From contig CM057151.1 of NCBI GenBank assembly GCA_029962745.1, positions 37,947,114 through 38,011,113 of the forward strand: a stretch of 64,000 nt of DNA, written 5' to 3'. The stretch comes from Echinometra lucunter (taxonomy: Eukaryota; Echinodermata; Echinoidea; Camarodonta; Echinometridae). The position numbers and the translations under genes are program-made. Positions 1 through 12,219 of the stretch are shown here, in pieces. Under the pieces are notes generated by a model. The model had not been told where the DNA came from, ran no database searches, and was given only the letters and a program-made list of their open reading frames with translations. How positions within the stretch are numbered: the first letter of the stretch is position 1; every line of letters begins with the position of its first letter.

Positions 1-690
1 AAATACATATTTTAGAAAATATATTAACATATTTTTATAAAATCATATATGATTATATAGTCATACAATTATGGATCTGCCAGTGATGATAGAAATTTTC
101 ATACCAAGATGCTGTTGTGGTTGAAATACACAAAATAATGACAAAACAGGACTCAAAGGACAGAAAACTGACAAAATAAAATAAAACAGGACAGGACAAG
201 ACAAGACAAGACAAGAAAGGAAAAAGAAAGAACAAATGAAAGGGAAAAAAGAAAAAAAGAAAAAACAACAAGAAAGTCTTGTGTTCTTTCGAGAAACAAG
301 ACAAAGCTGCACTATACATGTATAGATTTTTAAAAAATAGAAGAGAAAGAGACAGAGGGGGACTTTAACTCTAAACATTTACTCTGATTTAACTTTCAAA
401 ATACAATACAATTTTGTTTTTGTAATTATTTTTAGCCCTCTACTAACACTATAATATGTTGCTTTATTTCTGATGGATCCTGTAATGAGTTCCAGAGTTG
501 TGAACCAGTAAATATGAATGTTTATTTGAAATCAATGTACTCGTTTTCGGTAAATTAAAAGGCCCGGCAGACCTAGAAGGGTAATGAAGGATACTGACAT
601 TCCTTATAAACATTGAATGATGTACATTGTATGGGCGATTCGTTTCTATTTAAATTATAAATGAATATTCCAAGATTATAATTATCACTT
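1..690. other. No gene recognised; AT-rich sequence
   Basis: I see no supported coding exon. The stretch contains a purine-rich run near 181-290 (AAGACAAG-like repeats) whose apparent reading frames are low-complexity artefacts. It is probably ordinary intergenic sequence or the far 3' flank of the minus-strand cluster. Confidence 0.4.
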
Positions 691-694
691 ATCT

Positions 695-1030
695 TTAGTA
701 TACTGTGTTTATAAAAATGTGCATCAGTGTGCTCTCCAAAATCGGAACGACATATAACACGCAGCGCTTTTTTTCTGTAGTAGGCCTATAAATTCTATTT
801 AAGTGATAATCATATAATCGGCGCAACTGCCCCACGCTATTATACCACAGTTTAGATGTGGGAGGATCAATGTTTAATAAAAATATACGAGTTTTGAAGC
901 AAAATTTGACTTTGTTTATAATACCAATATTTTTTGTAACGACTTTACAAATTTTATCTATGTGTTCCTTACATGGCAATTTTTCATCAATGGTGATTTC
1001 CATATTTAAAACTCTTTGTATATTAGTACA
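695..1030 (-). mobile_element. LINE (non-LTR retrotransposon) reverse transcriptase fragment
   Basis: The minus-strand frame starting near 1003 encodes about 102 residues. Its first third contains the segment KEHIDKIC followed by TKNIGIINK, which I recognise as the stretch after the catalytic core in CR1/L2/Jockey-like reverse transcriptases. After that the resemblance fades. No catalytic YADD box, endonuclease or start is present, so this is a truncated, dead copy. It is flanked by AT-rich sequence without obvious target duplications. The family assignment rests on remembered motif likeness only. Confidence 0.6.
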
Positions 1031-1404
1031 ATAAAAAAACTACATTACCCGGTGATGACAGCATAGTTCCGTTCCCTAGGACAAATCTGTTTTCATTCAT
1101 AATGCACTTGGGACACCTCATACGCTCCCCCCCCCCTCCACCTTTCTTTTAAATTCATCGATACTGTAAATCAACCACAAAGCACACAGTGGTTCTAGAG
1201 GAAGATTTTTTAGAGTTGTGTTCTCTATGTTCTCAATTTTGGCAGAGCATTCTATACATCCGTCGGCAAATGCGCCACCAGATGAATGAAGGGAAGGAAA
1301 AAGAAAGAGGGAAAGTAGGGAAAAGACAAAAATGGAATAAAAGGGACAGAAAAGAAGAAGAAAGAAAAAGAAAGAGAAAGGAAAACCTTGAACGTTCTCT
1401 TCTG

Positions 1405-2790
1405 TCGGTCGCTCCCTTTGCTTGATCGTAGAAATAGGATGATTTCGGACAGCAGAAAAATTGTCAAGCGAGGTGCCCAAATAGACAAATATTCGGCAGA
1501 TAGGTGAACGAATACTATTATTATTCAGACATCTTATACAGTTATAGGCCTATAGTCTATTTTGATGATGAACACTTCTACTGTGAAAAAATAAAACTGT
1601 TCCTCGATCGCTTCGCTCACTCGGATGATATTTAGGAAACAGAAAGGTTTCGATGATGAAATGAATTGAATTGAACTGAAATGAAAATGTTTTGTTAATA
1701 TTGCAAAAGGCTGAACTATCTACAATTTAAAGGTTTAACAATGAGATAGTACAAAAGTGGTTAAAAACAACAAATTCAGTAAGAAAAAAATTAGAATAAA
1801 TATTGTGTACATAAAGTATAACAATAACTCATGATTTTGTTGCTTTAAAACGAAAGCTAAACGGCGAAGATAAAATTCTAAGGAGATAAATTTGTATATC
1901 AATGCATGTTTACTAATTAATTATAGAAATAAAGTAAGACGCAGCAAGAGTGATTCCAAGGATGGGCGAGCAGTTCTTCTACTTATACAAACTTTCTAAC
2001 GCTCAGTCTCATTCCTTTCACGTACAAGCCATACATCATACCTCACAACTTACACGAATTTAAGATATTAACCACAAACATTTAACAATCTACACTATAA
2101 ACTCCAATCCTATTCACACAAAAAACCTCGTATCCTAGTCGTATCACACTTAAAAGAAAAAAAGGATGTATGTAGAATAACACTTCTGTACCGTGAAAAC
2201 AAGTGTACTTTTCCTTGTCTCGCTTTGCTCACTTGTATAATTTTTAAGAAAGAGGGTGGTTTCGGAAAGCAAACTAAATTCGGCAAGGGAGGTGACCGAA
2301 TGCAATTTGATAAATAGCTTATACGCCCATAGTGTATTTTAAAGACCAAATAACACTTTTACCGTAATAAAGGTGGGTTTTTTTTTCCTCGCTCGCTTTG
2401 CTCGCTCTGTCTTTAGAAGCAGAGTGGTTTCGGATAGCAAACGAATTGGGCCAGCGAGGTACCAAAAAGTCACATTTGGCAACGAGTTGACCAAACATAC
2501 CAATCAGATATCTTAAAGGCCTATAGTGTATTTTGAAGACGAATTTACACATTCGGTGTGAAAAAAGAAAGGTGTCGCTACATTCGCTCTTATAATATGT
2601 AGATAAAGGCTGGTTTCGGACAGCAAAATCGGCAATGAGGTGCCAAAGTAGAGTCATATCTGACAGAGCGGTGACCACATAAATCCTTTAGATATCTTGT
2701 AGGCCTATATAAAGTCATTTGATGACGAAATAACACTTTTCCATAACGAAGAGGTTTTTTTGCCTCGCTTTGCTCACTCACAAAGTTTAT
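1405..2790. repeat. Diverged tandem repeat, unit about 180-190 bp
   Basis: A unit recurs with landmarks in the same order: CTCGCTTTGCTCACT, then a GTGGTTTCGGA box, then a GCGAGGTGCC box, then AGGCCTATAGTGTATTTTGA, then TAACACTTTT. Clear copies begin near 2190, 2380, 2570 and 2760, and older, more diverged copies lie near 1405 and 1595. The middle (about 1690-2180) has lost the pattern. Open frames read across it are periodic artefacts. It looks like a small satellite or expanded transposon-derived block, not a gene. Confidence 0.7.
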
Positions 2791-2814
2791 AACAGTACGG
2801 GTTATTGTTGTTTT

Positions 2815-2892
2815 TTCTCCTCCTCCTCCTCCTCCTCCTCCTTCTTCTTCTTCTTCTTCTTCTTCTTCTTCTACTTCTTCTTCTTCTTTCCG
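2815..2892. repeat. TCC/TTC microsatellite
   Basis: A (TCC)n run passes into (TTC)n. The long poly-Ser/Phe/Leu frames here come only from the repeat. Confidence 0.95.
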
Positions 2893-3970
2893 TTTTTATT
2901 AGCAGGACGGTTATTACTGTGGCAAGAAGCGTCATCTCTCCCAACTTTCAGAAACACTTCCCGGTCCCTAAACATTCCATTAAAGTAATATTAAAGTATT
3001 AAGGTCTCTGTCGGCGATATTATTTGAAACTAATCCATTTTGTGTGAGGGGGGGGGGGGAAAGATTAGACATTTAATGCAACATAACTGTCTGCAAATTA
3101 AGGGTCACCATCTAAAAAAAAACTGTCGGCAAAGTTATGACTACATCCCTCCTCCCCCATTCAAAATGCTCTAGCAACGTCTGTTTGTCATGTTTGTACA
3201 AACTAGTTATTACCTATTTCAAATACAAATGGATTGATATTCCTGTAATTTCTTTCAGAATTATGCAAGTAATTTTGTTCATTCTTTTGTTCTTTTTTTT
3301 TTTTGGGGGGGGGGGTACATCACTAAACCTTGAGGTCGTTTCCGCCGATACATAATGGATTTGCATTCTTGTCTGCAAATTATTGGGGGTTTCATTCGAC
3401 GGGAAAACCAGTTTTCCCCCTAATAATAAAAAGACCTGGTGGAATGGCATTGGTGAGTAATCATGGAAGGCAGATGTTCCCTTTGATGTGCCACATGAAG
3501 TTCATGGAGTGAAGTCTCTCTAGACATGCTAGACGATGTAGTGGGATGCTCACCAGAACTGACACTGCTGACTGTGGAAGATTTTCATTACTCTTACAGA
3601 CATCTTTTTTTTTTTTTTTTTTTTTTTTTTTGAAGTGAAGAGAATTCATGTGATGGACGCGCAGAGGACGTGATGCCCCAGGCGTTAAGTGTCGTCACAA
3701 TTTATATGCGTGATTTCCCGCGCTGAGAATGAAAAAAAAAACATGTCGTGTAGATGTAAGAGGGAGGAAAGTGATGACAGTATGATACCTGTTTATCTAA
3801 GAAATTGCTAAAAAGTGATCTGATGATGTATTCTCAACATTTCTATAGCGAAATGGAAGTCATCGACTCATACAAGCACATTATGCATTGGCCCAAACGA
3901 ATCAAAGTACTCCAAATAGTTATCATTTTGAATCCTTGAAGCAAAACGCATGTGTGGTATATGATATTGG
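2893..3970. other. Non-coding; homopolymer tracts
   Basis: No exon is supported. The stretch holds G runs at 3048-3058 and 3305-3314 and a poly-T tract of about 24 at 3607-3631. The short open frames have no recognisable domain. Confidence 0.45.
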
Positions 3971-3974
3971 TGTT

Positions 3975-4262
3975 GTAGAGGTGTTGTGGCTCAGTGGATA
4001 AGTCCCCGAACTGTGAACCACGAGATTTGGGTTTCGAATCCCACCACGGCACTAATTCCTTTGGCAAGACATTAATCTTCATTTGCACTCTCCACCCAGG
4101 TGCAAATGGGTACCAGCAGGAAGGAATTCCTTGAAAGCTGTGAGCACTGAAATTGGTAGCCCAGCTGAGCCGGGGTAATATTGGGGGAGCCTTGAGCACC
4201 TTGTTCATGTTGTTTGGTGGATATGTGCGCTATATAGATATCCAGTATTATAATCATATATC
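3975..4262 (+). mobile_element. tRNA-derived SINE with triplet tail
   Basis: The head reads like a tRNA gene: an A-box-like TGGCTCAGTGGATAAG and a B-box-like GGTTTCGAATCCC about 40 bases later. It is followed by a body containing TTTGGCAAGACATTAATCT and a 3' end near the phrase GCGCTATATAGATATCC. An (ATT)n/(ATC)n microsatellite starts right after it, the usual tail arrangement of such elements. A 3' fragment of the same family lies near 60335-60480. The order of internal promoter boxes supports a polymerase III SINE; the family name is not established. Confidence 0.7.
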
Positions 4263-4280
4263 ATGATAATAATATTACTA

Positions 4281-4356
<76 letters not shown>

Positions 4357-4380
4357 CATCATCATCATCATCATTATCAC
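4263..4380. repeat. ATT/ATC microsatellite
   Basis: A long run of ATT triplets turns into ATC triplets directly behind the SINE. The poly-Leu frame across it is an artefact. Confidence 0.95.
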
Positions 4381-4944
4381 TGGCCCTTTTTTGTTTTGGT
4401 TTGGTTTCAAGCAGAATAAGTATTGTAATGATAGCTTATGAATTCAATTTGTTAATAAATATTTTCTCTCCGTATTAATTTCTTTGGTCTTACTGCACTC
4501 AATAGCACTTCGGCTGAATTCTGAACATGCATAATAAAAAGAAAAGTTTGTACTAATTATGTCTAGGCTCCATTGTCATAATGATTTATATAAGTGCAAT
4601 ATGTTGGCAATTATTGTACTCCGTGCTAAACATTTTGGTCCCACTGCTCTCAACAGCAATTGGGATAAATTTTTCATCCTACTCCTATATGACGAAAGTG
4701 TCACAAAAGTCCATTATTTTACCTGACTATGTCAAAGCTATTGCGAAAACAAGACAACACTGACATGGTAGATATCATTTTTTAAAATTCTGTTTTGTTT
4801 CTGCATGATTAAAGCAAAGCTAAAGGAGAATGCAAAACTAATGAGTACCCCAAATACCAAAAGCATTTTCTTCACGGAGCGACAAATGTACATAATCTTT
4901 AAACTGAGATGACAGAGTTATATAAGTTCCAAATAAAATTGACT

Positions 4945-5150
4945 GATGGGCGATGGCTCAGTAATCATGGTAATAGAGCAGTAGCGAGAGGTGCCTGGTT
5001 CGAAACTTAGCCGATGCGCTAGTTCCCTTTCGTAAGGCGTTAGACCTTTTTACCAAGTCTCTCGGATGGGACTTATAGCCGTAGATCCCTGGTTGCTTTC
5101 CTGCAAGCGAATGCTTACTTGGCAGTCGTTTGGAATAAACCATAAAGCAT
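4945..5150 (+). mobile_element. tRNA-derived SINE, second family
   Basis: The stretch contains GATGGCTCAGTAATCATGG (A-box-like), then GCCTGGTTCGAAACTTAGCC (B-box-like), then a body with CGTAAGGCGTTAGACC and TCTCGGATGGGAC. It differs from the element at 3975 after the tRNA-like head. The boxes are imperfect, so this is an old copy. Confidence 0.5.
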
Positions 5151-6795
5151 CAAACCAAAGTACAATGCTCGTCTCTGTTTCACAATAAAAGAGACTAAGC
5201 ACAAAAAAAATCCGGAAAAGGGTTAACAGGTGAATGGATGGACTAAGTGTCAGTTTCCTATACATGAATATGACTATAAAGCGCTGTTATCCTTGATCAA
5301 AAATAATTTTTTTATTATTATTATTCAGTTGGGTTTTTTTTTCTCACAGTTAAATTCAGGAAGTGGAAAACGAGGCGTAGTTGCTCTCTCAAGGTGCTGG
5401 ACTCAGCAACACGATATTTCTCCACTTTTTTTCACGATCTTCTTCTCTGATTGCTGATACTGCTATTTCATTTCTTTTATTTCCTCTTTCCTTTCTTTTC
5501 CACTTTTTTTCTCTATGTCGCATCGATCATGCTGTTTTCAACTCTGTTTCTCTGTCACCTATTCACCTTTGATAGAGGATGATACCAAGATATTCCTGGC
5601 TTTACAAATTGGCAGTTTAAGTGTTTTTCCCTGCATTTATACTCATGATGCTCATACAATGTGTTCTTTCAGCAGAAAACCTTGTTTACTTGCACAAGTT
5701 TCATACTTCTCTCAAGGGTTCATATTGTAATTGATAGCCAGTGGCGTAAGTACAGGACTTTGCCCCCCCCCCCCCCGAAAGGTGAACAAAGAATTAAACG
5801 AGAATAGAAAATATATGAGAGATTAGAATGGAAATGGGAAATGGAACTTGAAAAATGAATGACCACTCTGACACCCTCCCTAGTTGATGGTATTTTTAAT
5901 TCTCGTTTCATCCAAATCCCATCCCCCCCCCCCCATGCCAGAGCTCCTCCAATGTCTGAACCATGGCCTTGCTACGCCATCACAGTGCAAGTATGGAGTT
6001 GTGGATGGATCAGCAGGCCTGAGTTTTAGGGATTATTTTCCTCATTATTGCAGAGATGAATCTATAGGTTTTTTAATATAATTTTCACAAAGATGACGAC
6101 AAGGAATGGTGATGAGGGGGAGGATGGGGAGGATGATGAGGATGACGATGTAAAAACTACATCATTTTAGAGTGAAAGCCACCATCATAGTTCCCCAAGG
6201 GTATATCTGTCGTTCTGTTCTATCTACCCATCTAACTCTTTTTATAGCTATATCCCCGCTATTATCTTCCTCCCTTTCTTTCCCAGTATTACTTTCCGCA
6301 TTTCTACTTGTCCCGCGTTCTCCAGTATCGTGTTCATTCATGTGGCTTTCATTCTTTTTTCTTTTTTTTTTTCCTCTTTTTTCATTTCATTTCCTTTTCT
6401 TTCTCTTTCTTTCAAAGCACTTATTTGTTCATTTGTAGTGCTAAGGTGAGCATTGTATATGAGCCCTGTGAGCCTTGGTAATATATGAAGACTACTTCCT
6501 TATATCTTTAAACAGGGATCCGTAGATAAAAGCAGAGCTCTCTTACATGGGTGCCTATCTATCTATCTATCTATCTATCTATGGGGGATGAGGGATATAT
6601 CCCCCTAGTATTTCATGATGGGGGATGGCCTGTATTATCATCCCCCAATAACTCACTGTGAAAAATGACATTACGATAAAAGAATGAATGAATGAATGAA
6701 TAAATGACGATGATGATGGTGATGATGATGATGATGATGATGATTATCATCATTATAATTATTATTCTTATTCTTATTCTTATTATTATTATTGC

Positions 6796-6858
<63 letters not shown>

Positions 6859-8654
6859 GGAAAAATCTGAAAGTACTTCCTTTAGTTCTAAAGGTTGTTC
6901 CATTTCAGATAAATTCAATATGGTTACTTATTCAAGACTATAAATTCCCAAGTGAGTCGAAATTTCTAGAGATTTGTGTGGGTTTTTTTTTTTTTTCAAA
7001 AGGCCCAAAATATTTCAATAATAGTACAGAAAATTCCAGATGTTGATAGGTAGATAACAACTTGACAGCATAAAAAATATAAAAAGTATAATAAACATAA
7101 TTTTATCATAGGATTTTATTTAAGATGTGCAGTAATGCTCGAAGTGGAAATAGAACTCGCTTGTTACTTTCTTTCTACATCAGCGAAAATTTTACAATCA
7201 TTTTAGTTAATGGTTATTATGGTTATAAAGGCAGGATGGATGGACCCCACGAATTTCACAAACTATCTGGAGAAAAATGAAAACATTTTTCGATGTACCC
7301 TAATACTGAAATTTGCACACACAAATGTTTTTAGTGCCTGCTTTCAGTATGCGAAGCCCCCCCCCCCCCACCCGACACACACGCCCTATCTTTCTCGCTC
7401 TCTCTTTCTCTGTTAATTTCACTCTCCCCACCCCCCCCCCCCCCCCCCCCCCACCCCCTCTCTCTCTCTCTCTCTCTTGCTCTATTTTTTCTACAATAAT
7501 TGTAACCTTCGTCTCTTATCTCTGCCCTATCTCCCATCATCGTATATATCTCACATGCTGACTTTCAAATCTATATATTTCATCACCTGTTCCCCTGTAA
7601 TACCTGTAATACAAGATTAAACCAGATATTCTTTGTGCGACACTTTGAAGGTGTGTCTTTAACCGGGGCGTTGCTTGACTTTTTGAATGGGACGGGGGTG
7701 TCCGTTCTAATTTTGCTAATAAGTAAGCCAATAAAGTTTTTTGTTTTTGGTTTGTTTTGTTTCCTCTTCTTTTTCTTCTTCTTCTTCTTCTTCTTCTTCT
7801 TCTTCTTCTTCTTCTTCTTCTTCTTCTTCTCTTTCTCAGGAGCAAAGGAAACCCTAAAAAACTAAAATTTGATGATAAAGGCTTGACATCTTCAGGTTTT
7901 CCGACGGAAACTCAAATGTGGGTTTGCAACGCCTCTAGAAGTTCCTTTTCCCCATATTTTTGAATTTTGCATATTCTCTTTCTCCTCCGTTATTCTCTCA
8001 TTGTATCAACATTATACTAAACAGATGAATACTGCAGATCAGCTTTTATCTGTGTTACAGACACCACACCCTGGTTATAGCCATAAATACTCTAAAAGTA
8101 GCAACTTTATGAGTCTTTACAACATGAGCTGTGTTGTACATTATGCGTATCCTATACACAGGCAATGACAGAATGAAAACAGTACTTATCTTTGAATACA
8201 CTCCGACTCAGTTTTGTTTTTAATGAAAACCAAAATCATTTCCATTCGAAAATCGGTACAATTATGTTTAACATGCAAGGTGGTGTACTGGGGGAAATGC
8301 AGCTTACTGGGAAAGGCAAACTAATAATAATACAGTACTTTGAGAACATTATCATTTATACACGCAATGAATAGTCAAAGTTCAGGCAATAAATAAATGT
8401 AGCACTAGTATGCACTTGTTTTCAAAACTTTATAAGGAAATCATTCCCACCGATAAACAGTATTTCCTTTTTATAATAAGATAAATGTTGCACTGCTCTT
8501 TCTATGATAACAGGGGTCATCTGAAGGTAGGAGATGTCATACACATATATTACTACCCTGTAATAATTGTATTAGAATCACCCAAAGAGGTAACTGTAGT
8601 ATTTCATAGAAATATTAAAAGTATCAGCTAAGAAGCTGGTGTATTGTGAATTTA
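5151..8654. other. Gene-free stretch with several microsatellites
   Basis: No supported exon. The stretch holds poly-C tracts near 5763-5776 and 5924-5934, a (TATC)n run near 6557-6582, a GAT/ATT triplet field at 6700-6857, C-rich plus (TC)n tracts at 7354-7480, and (TTC)n at 7765-7832. The long isoleucine, leucine, arginine or phenylalanine frames here are all repeat artefacts. Confidence 0.7.
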
Positions 8655-9043
8655 CAACTGGGGGGGGGGAGTTTCACCAAGTGTCTTGTCAATGATTTTT
8701 TACTGACTAATTTGCTCTCAGCCAATCAGATGCAAGGATTTCAGTAGCTTATAACAGCTGTCGGTAAAATACAGCGTTAAATATGAAGAGTTTGTCGCCA
8801 AACGGGTTAAGCGCTAATTTTGAATATCATAAAGTAAGGAAACTATCGTACAGCACAAAATTATGTCTTTCGAATGATAACAAAATCATTCTATATAAAA
8901 AAAGAAGTATAATTTCAAAGTTATGATGAAAAGTATCACGAAACCTGTTATCATTTGTACAATATTTCGGCAGCTTTAATCACAAAAATATATTTTTGAC
9001 AATAATGAAGATAACCCGTTTTGCGACGAAACTCTTCATATAT
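8655..9043. mobile_element. Foldback/MITE-like element with inverted arms
   Basis: The arm at 8781-8810 (ATGAAGAGTTTGTCGCC then AAACGGGTTA) is matched in reverse complement by the arm at 9012-9043 (TAACCCGTTTTGCGACGAAAC). Just before it, 8655-8780 carries the same inner words (CAGCCAATCAGATGC, GCTTATAACAG) seen in the elements at 25134-25265 and 33866-34004. It appears to be a nested, decayed pair of non-autonomous DNA elements. No transposase is present. Confidence 0.55.
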
Positions 9044-9797
9044 ATGTAACAATACAAAGCAAAATAGAAAAATAGCAAGAGTTTCGTGAATGTAGTGCAA
9101 TAATGCAAATACATCACATTTCATATGATAGTAATGTCAACTTATAAACTTAACTAGTGAGATTGATAGCCCCCCCCCCCCCCAAAGAAAAAGGGAAAAA
9201 AGGATAAAACTTGAAATCTGTATCGAATTTTGCTATATAAAAGTAATGATTAAACATGTTAAAAACGTATTTAACCTGGGTCCGTAAAAAATGTTCAAAT
9301 TGAGAAAGAATAAACTTCACAGAATCCTAGTTTTCCTAGCATCTTGCTGCTGGCCAGCCAGAAGTAAAGAAATTCGACGAACAGTTTTGAGGGCCTACCA
9401 AAACTGCACACATCCTTTCAGACGAATACATGTACCGCATACATTTTAGATCATTAAGAAGTATACATTTGAGAACTGATTACCTGCGAAAATTAGCTTT
9501 AATTTTTTAGAAAAATGATTCCCTGGATATCTATTCTTATTTATAATCTTAGTATCCACAGTTTGGACAGAAATCTCTTCAAGGCCACTACCCTTAACTT
9601 CAACACTTTTATCACTGAAATGTATATAGCAATGAACAAGGTACTTTAACTACCTTATCAACTCCTTCAACTTCATCAAATTCATGATTCAAACTTTTTA
9701 AATCATATAATGAAAAAGTATACATTTTTCAGCGTGTTAATGGATTTAAAACAATGTTTTAGCACACTGAAGATGTGTATGTACTGCCTCTTAGACA

Positions 9798-10022
9798 CTA
9801 CCGTCCAATGACAAAAGAAGGCAACCCTGTAAAATGTGTTTTCTAGTAAATGAAGAAAATTTGTCACTGTTTCATGTGGAAATCTATGGAGCTGCTTCCT
9901 TTTGTGTCTATATCTCAGAAATTGGAGGTCATGTGACCTTAGTTTCTTAGGTAAGGTATACGAAAAGTACACAAAATGAAGAAAAGGTAAATTTTGAGTT
10001 TATTCCTTTTGTTGGACGGTAG
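9798..10022. mobile_element. Short inverted-repeat element
   Basis: The left end reads CTACCGTCCAATGACAAAAG and the right end is its near reverse complement, CTTTTGTTGGACGGTAG, about 225 bp apart. A minus-strand frame of 89 codons crosses it but has no recognisable domain and reaches outside the left end. It is best read as a non-autonomous DNA element; target duplications are not clear. Confidence 0.45.
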
Positions 10023-10595
10023 AATGCAAGGCGGAACTTATGAACACTTATACACATACAAAGATCAACAAACAGTACTACAAAAAGAACAAAATATAAT
10101 CAGCATATGAAGAGTTAACATTAAGGAAAGCTTAGTCGTATTTCGACGGATTTATAAAATGAAAAAAGTTGTGACTTAAGAACGATTTTGGTTCAAGACT
10201 GAAATTTCAAAATGTATACGTAGTTCATGATTTTTATTATAATGATTCATTAAATCTGCAATGCTTAGAGAAGTTCAAGCATGGAAAGTCAGTGCCAAAA
10301 AGGCATATATGGTATATTACTACAGGTGGCGCTGTTAATCTTCCAGACGCAAATGGATAAATTCCTCTCCTCGACGTTATGCATTCAGGGAAAGCCACAA
10401 GTAAAATGTTTCACCGGAATCTGATAAAAACGTTCACATGTCGGCTTTAAATCTTTGAAATAGAAATATTACTTGGAAGGGACACTCTTGTACGTTCCAT
10501 CCCCATGCAGAAACTTGGACGCGTTCGGACATTTTAAAAGGAGTGCGATGTGACCGGGTCGTGGTACATGGTTAACTTAGTTTTAGCCTTCAATA

Positions 10596-10827
10596 CAGTA
10601 TCCAACAAAAGTGAGTACACACTTGAAGGTGTGCTTAACTTTTGTTGCCACAAATTTAAACAAAATCCTTCAGCTATTAAATTATTGTTATGGAAGAGAT
10701 AATTCCTATCAATGCACCGATCACAGAATTTCGTTCTTCTCTATCATAGTTGTAATACATTTATGTAAGAATTTACATTTGAATTTTAACATTTTGTAAA
10801 GGGTGTACTCACTTCTGTTGGATACTG
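10596..10827. mobile_element. MITE with TA target duplication (Tc1/mariner type)
   Basis: Terminal inverted repeats of about 25 bases (left beginning CAGTATCCAACAAAAGTGAG; right the reverse complement with one mismatch) are flanked on both sides by TA. The element is 232 bp and has no transposase frame. TA duplication and this end structure fit the Tc1/mariner superfamily. Confidence 0.8.
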
Positions 10828-11459
10828 TATTTTTGTTTGAGCAAAAAGGGCCAAAATAAAACACAAAATTTGAAGTTCTTTATCCCTTTGTGAATTAAAA
10901 AAGATATTCGTCGTGAGGTTGTCGAGGTTGTGAGGTTGTGAGTTTTTGATTCGTTTCTACGTGGCATGAGTGTCTACAGCATAGGTGGGACCTGTATAGT
11001 ATAAACAGAGAAAAGCATTCTGTGGTTTAAAATATATTCTAAGGTTCATGAAAGGGCTCCAAACGAAATAAATTGTGAAACCCGATCATTTCCGGAGAGA
11101 CATGCAAAATTATCGAAGGCGTTTTCTCAAAATCCCCTTCAAAAGTATGGATATGTCTGATGATACAAAATCACAACATAATGATCTGATGATGTACTTT
11201 GATCAGGATTTAGATTATTTTCTTCAAGTCTCAATTTGTTTAATAAACAACTTCTAGGGGAAATCTATCATGTCTGTCCTTGAAAATGTTAACATAATCT
11301 TCCTTCTTAACAAGTAAAACAAATAGAGAAACAGAAAATGAGGAAGTGAGACATGGGATTTAAAAAAGTTATCGATTTCAATCATAATAAGATCTCTAAC
11401 TGATAAAAATTGGAACCCTGTCCCTGTGCAACATCGTAATGAAAAATGAACTCACAATG
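10828..11459. other. No gene recognised
   Basis: AT-rich sequence. The 60-codon plus-strand frame at 11075-11257 has no recognisable motif and no matching splice context, so I do not call it a gene. Confidence 0.4.
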
Positions 11460-11700
11460 TCACCAATGACCATGTTCCCAGTCTTCAGTAGAGATGTGTA
11501 TCCCATCTCTTAGAAGCCTCTGGAAATCTCATCCCTTCCTCGTCTCACTCGTCAACGCCTTCTGAAATATTGCCCAGTCAAAACGCTGTCAAAGTCTCTG
11601 GAAATCTTTCTTGTTCTTCAGGTCGCCGGAGCTTCTTGAAGCTTCTTGAAATCTTGCCCGTTCCTCACGTCGTCGAAGCCTCTGAAAATGTAAGGGATAA
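11460..11700 (-). repeat. Degenerate short tandem repeat, unit roughly 45 bp
   Basis: Read on the minus strand, the words AGGCTTCGACGACGTGAGG, CAAGATTTCAAGAAG, AAAGATTTCCAGAGAC and GAGATTTCCAGAGGC recur at intervals of roughly 40-50 bases. Every frame is interrupted within about 30 codons. It lies directly downstream, in gene B orientation, of the exon-like array at 12220-13310 and may be its decayed continuation. Confidence 0.45.
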
Positions 11701-12219
11701 TTCAAACAAGTGGATGGACAATCGTTTTGAAGGAGGGTGCCCTATGTAGTCATTGGGGTATTGTATCGGGGGTAGATGGTGTCTTATTGGGTAATTGTCG
11801 GGGTGGGGGTGTTCTCATCCGGGGTTCTCATACACAAATTAGACCCAACAGTTACATGATGAAATTGCTATAATTTTTTTTTAGATATTCAGACTGGCAT
11901 AGTGATTGAGCTAGTGCAAACATAATTATGTGTGGTTCATATTGCATACATATGTTTTCTCCTTTTGCCCCGATATACTTAAAAGAAATACAACACTCAC
12001 GTTGGTATCTATGAAGCTGCGCCCTCTGCGTTGACAAAGCCGAGTCCAGGGGGAAAATATCCTGGTCCGTTTGAACTGCATCCCTCTGGAGTAAAGTGCA
12101 TCGACCAAGTGACAGACCTAACGTACCTAAAGCTGCAAGTCTATTTAGTATGTCATTATTGGGGGAGAGAATTTGATGTTATGTCATACATTTTTGTTTT
12201 CAAATTATAACATTCCTTA

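Noticed and set aside
6613..6943. Long poly-Ile/Leu/Met frames on both strands
   Set aside because: They are translations of ATT/GAT triplet microsatellites.
7537..7963. Poly-Arg, poly-Phe and poly-Leu frames
   Set aside because: They come from a (TTC)n/(GAA)n run; no conserved flanking protein.
9703..9972. 89-codon minus-strand frame as a gene
   Set aside because: It crosses the border of an inverted-repeat element and has no recognisable domain.
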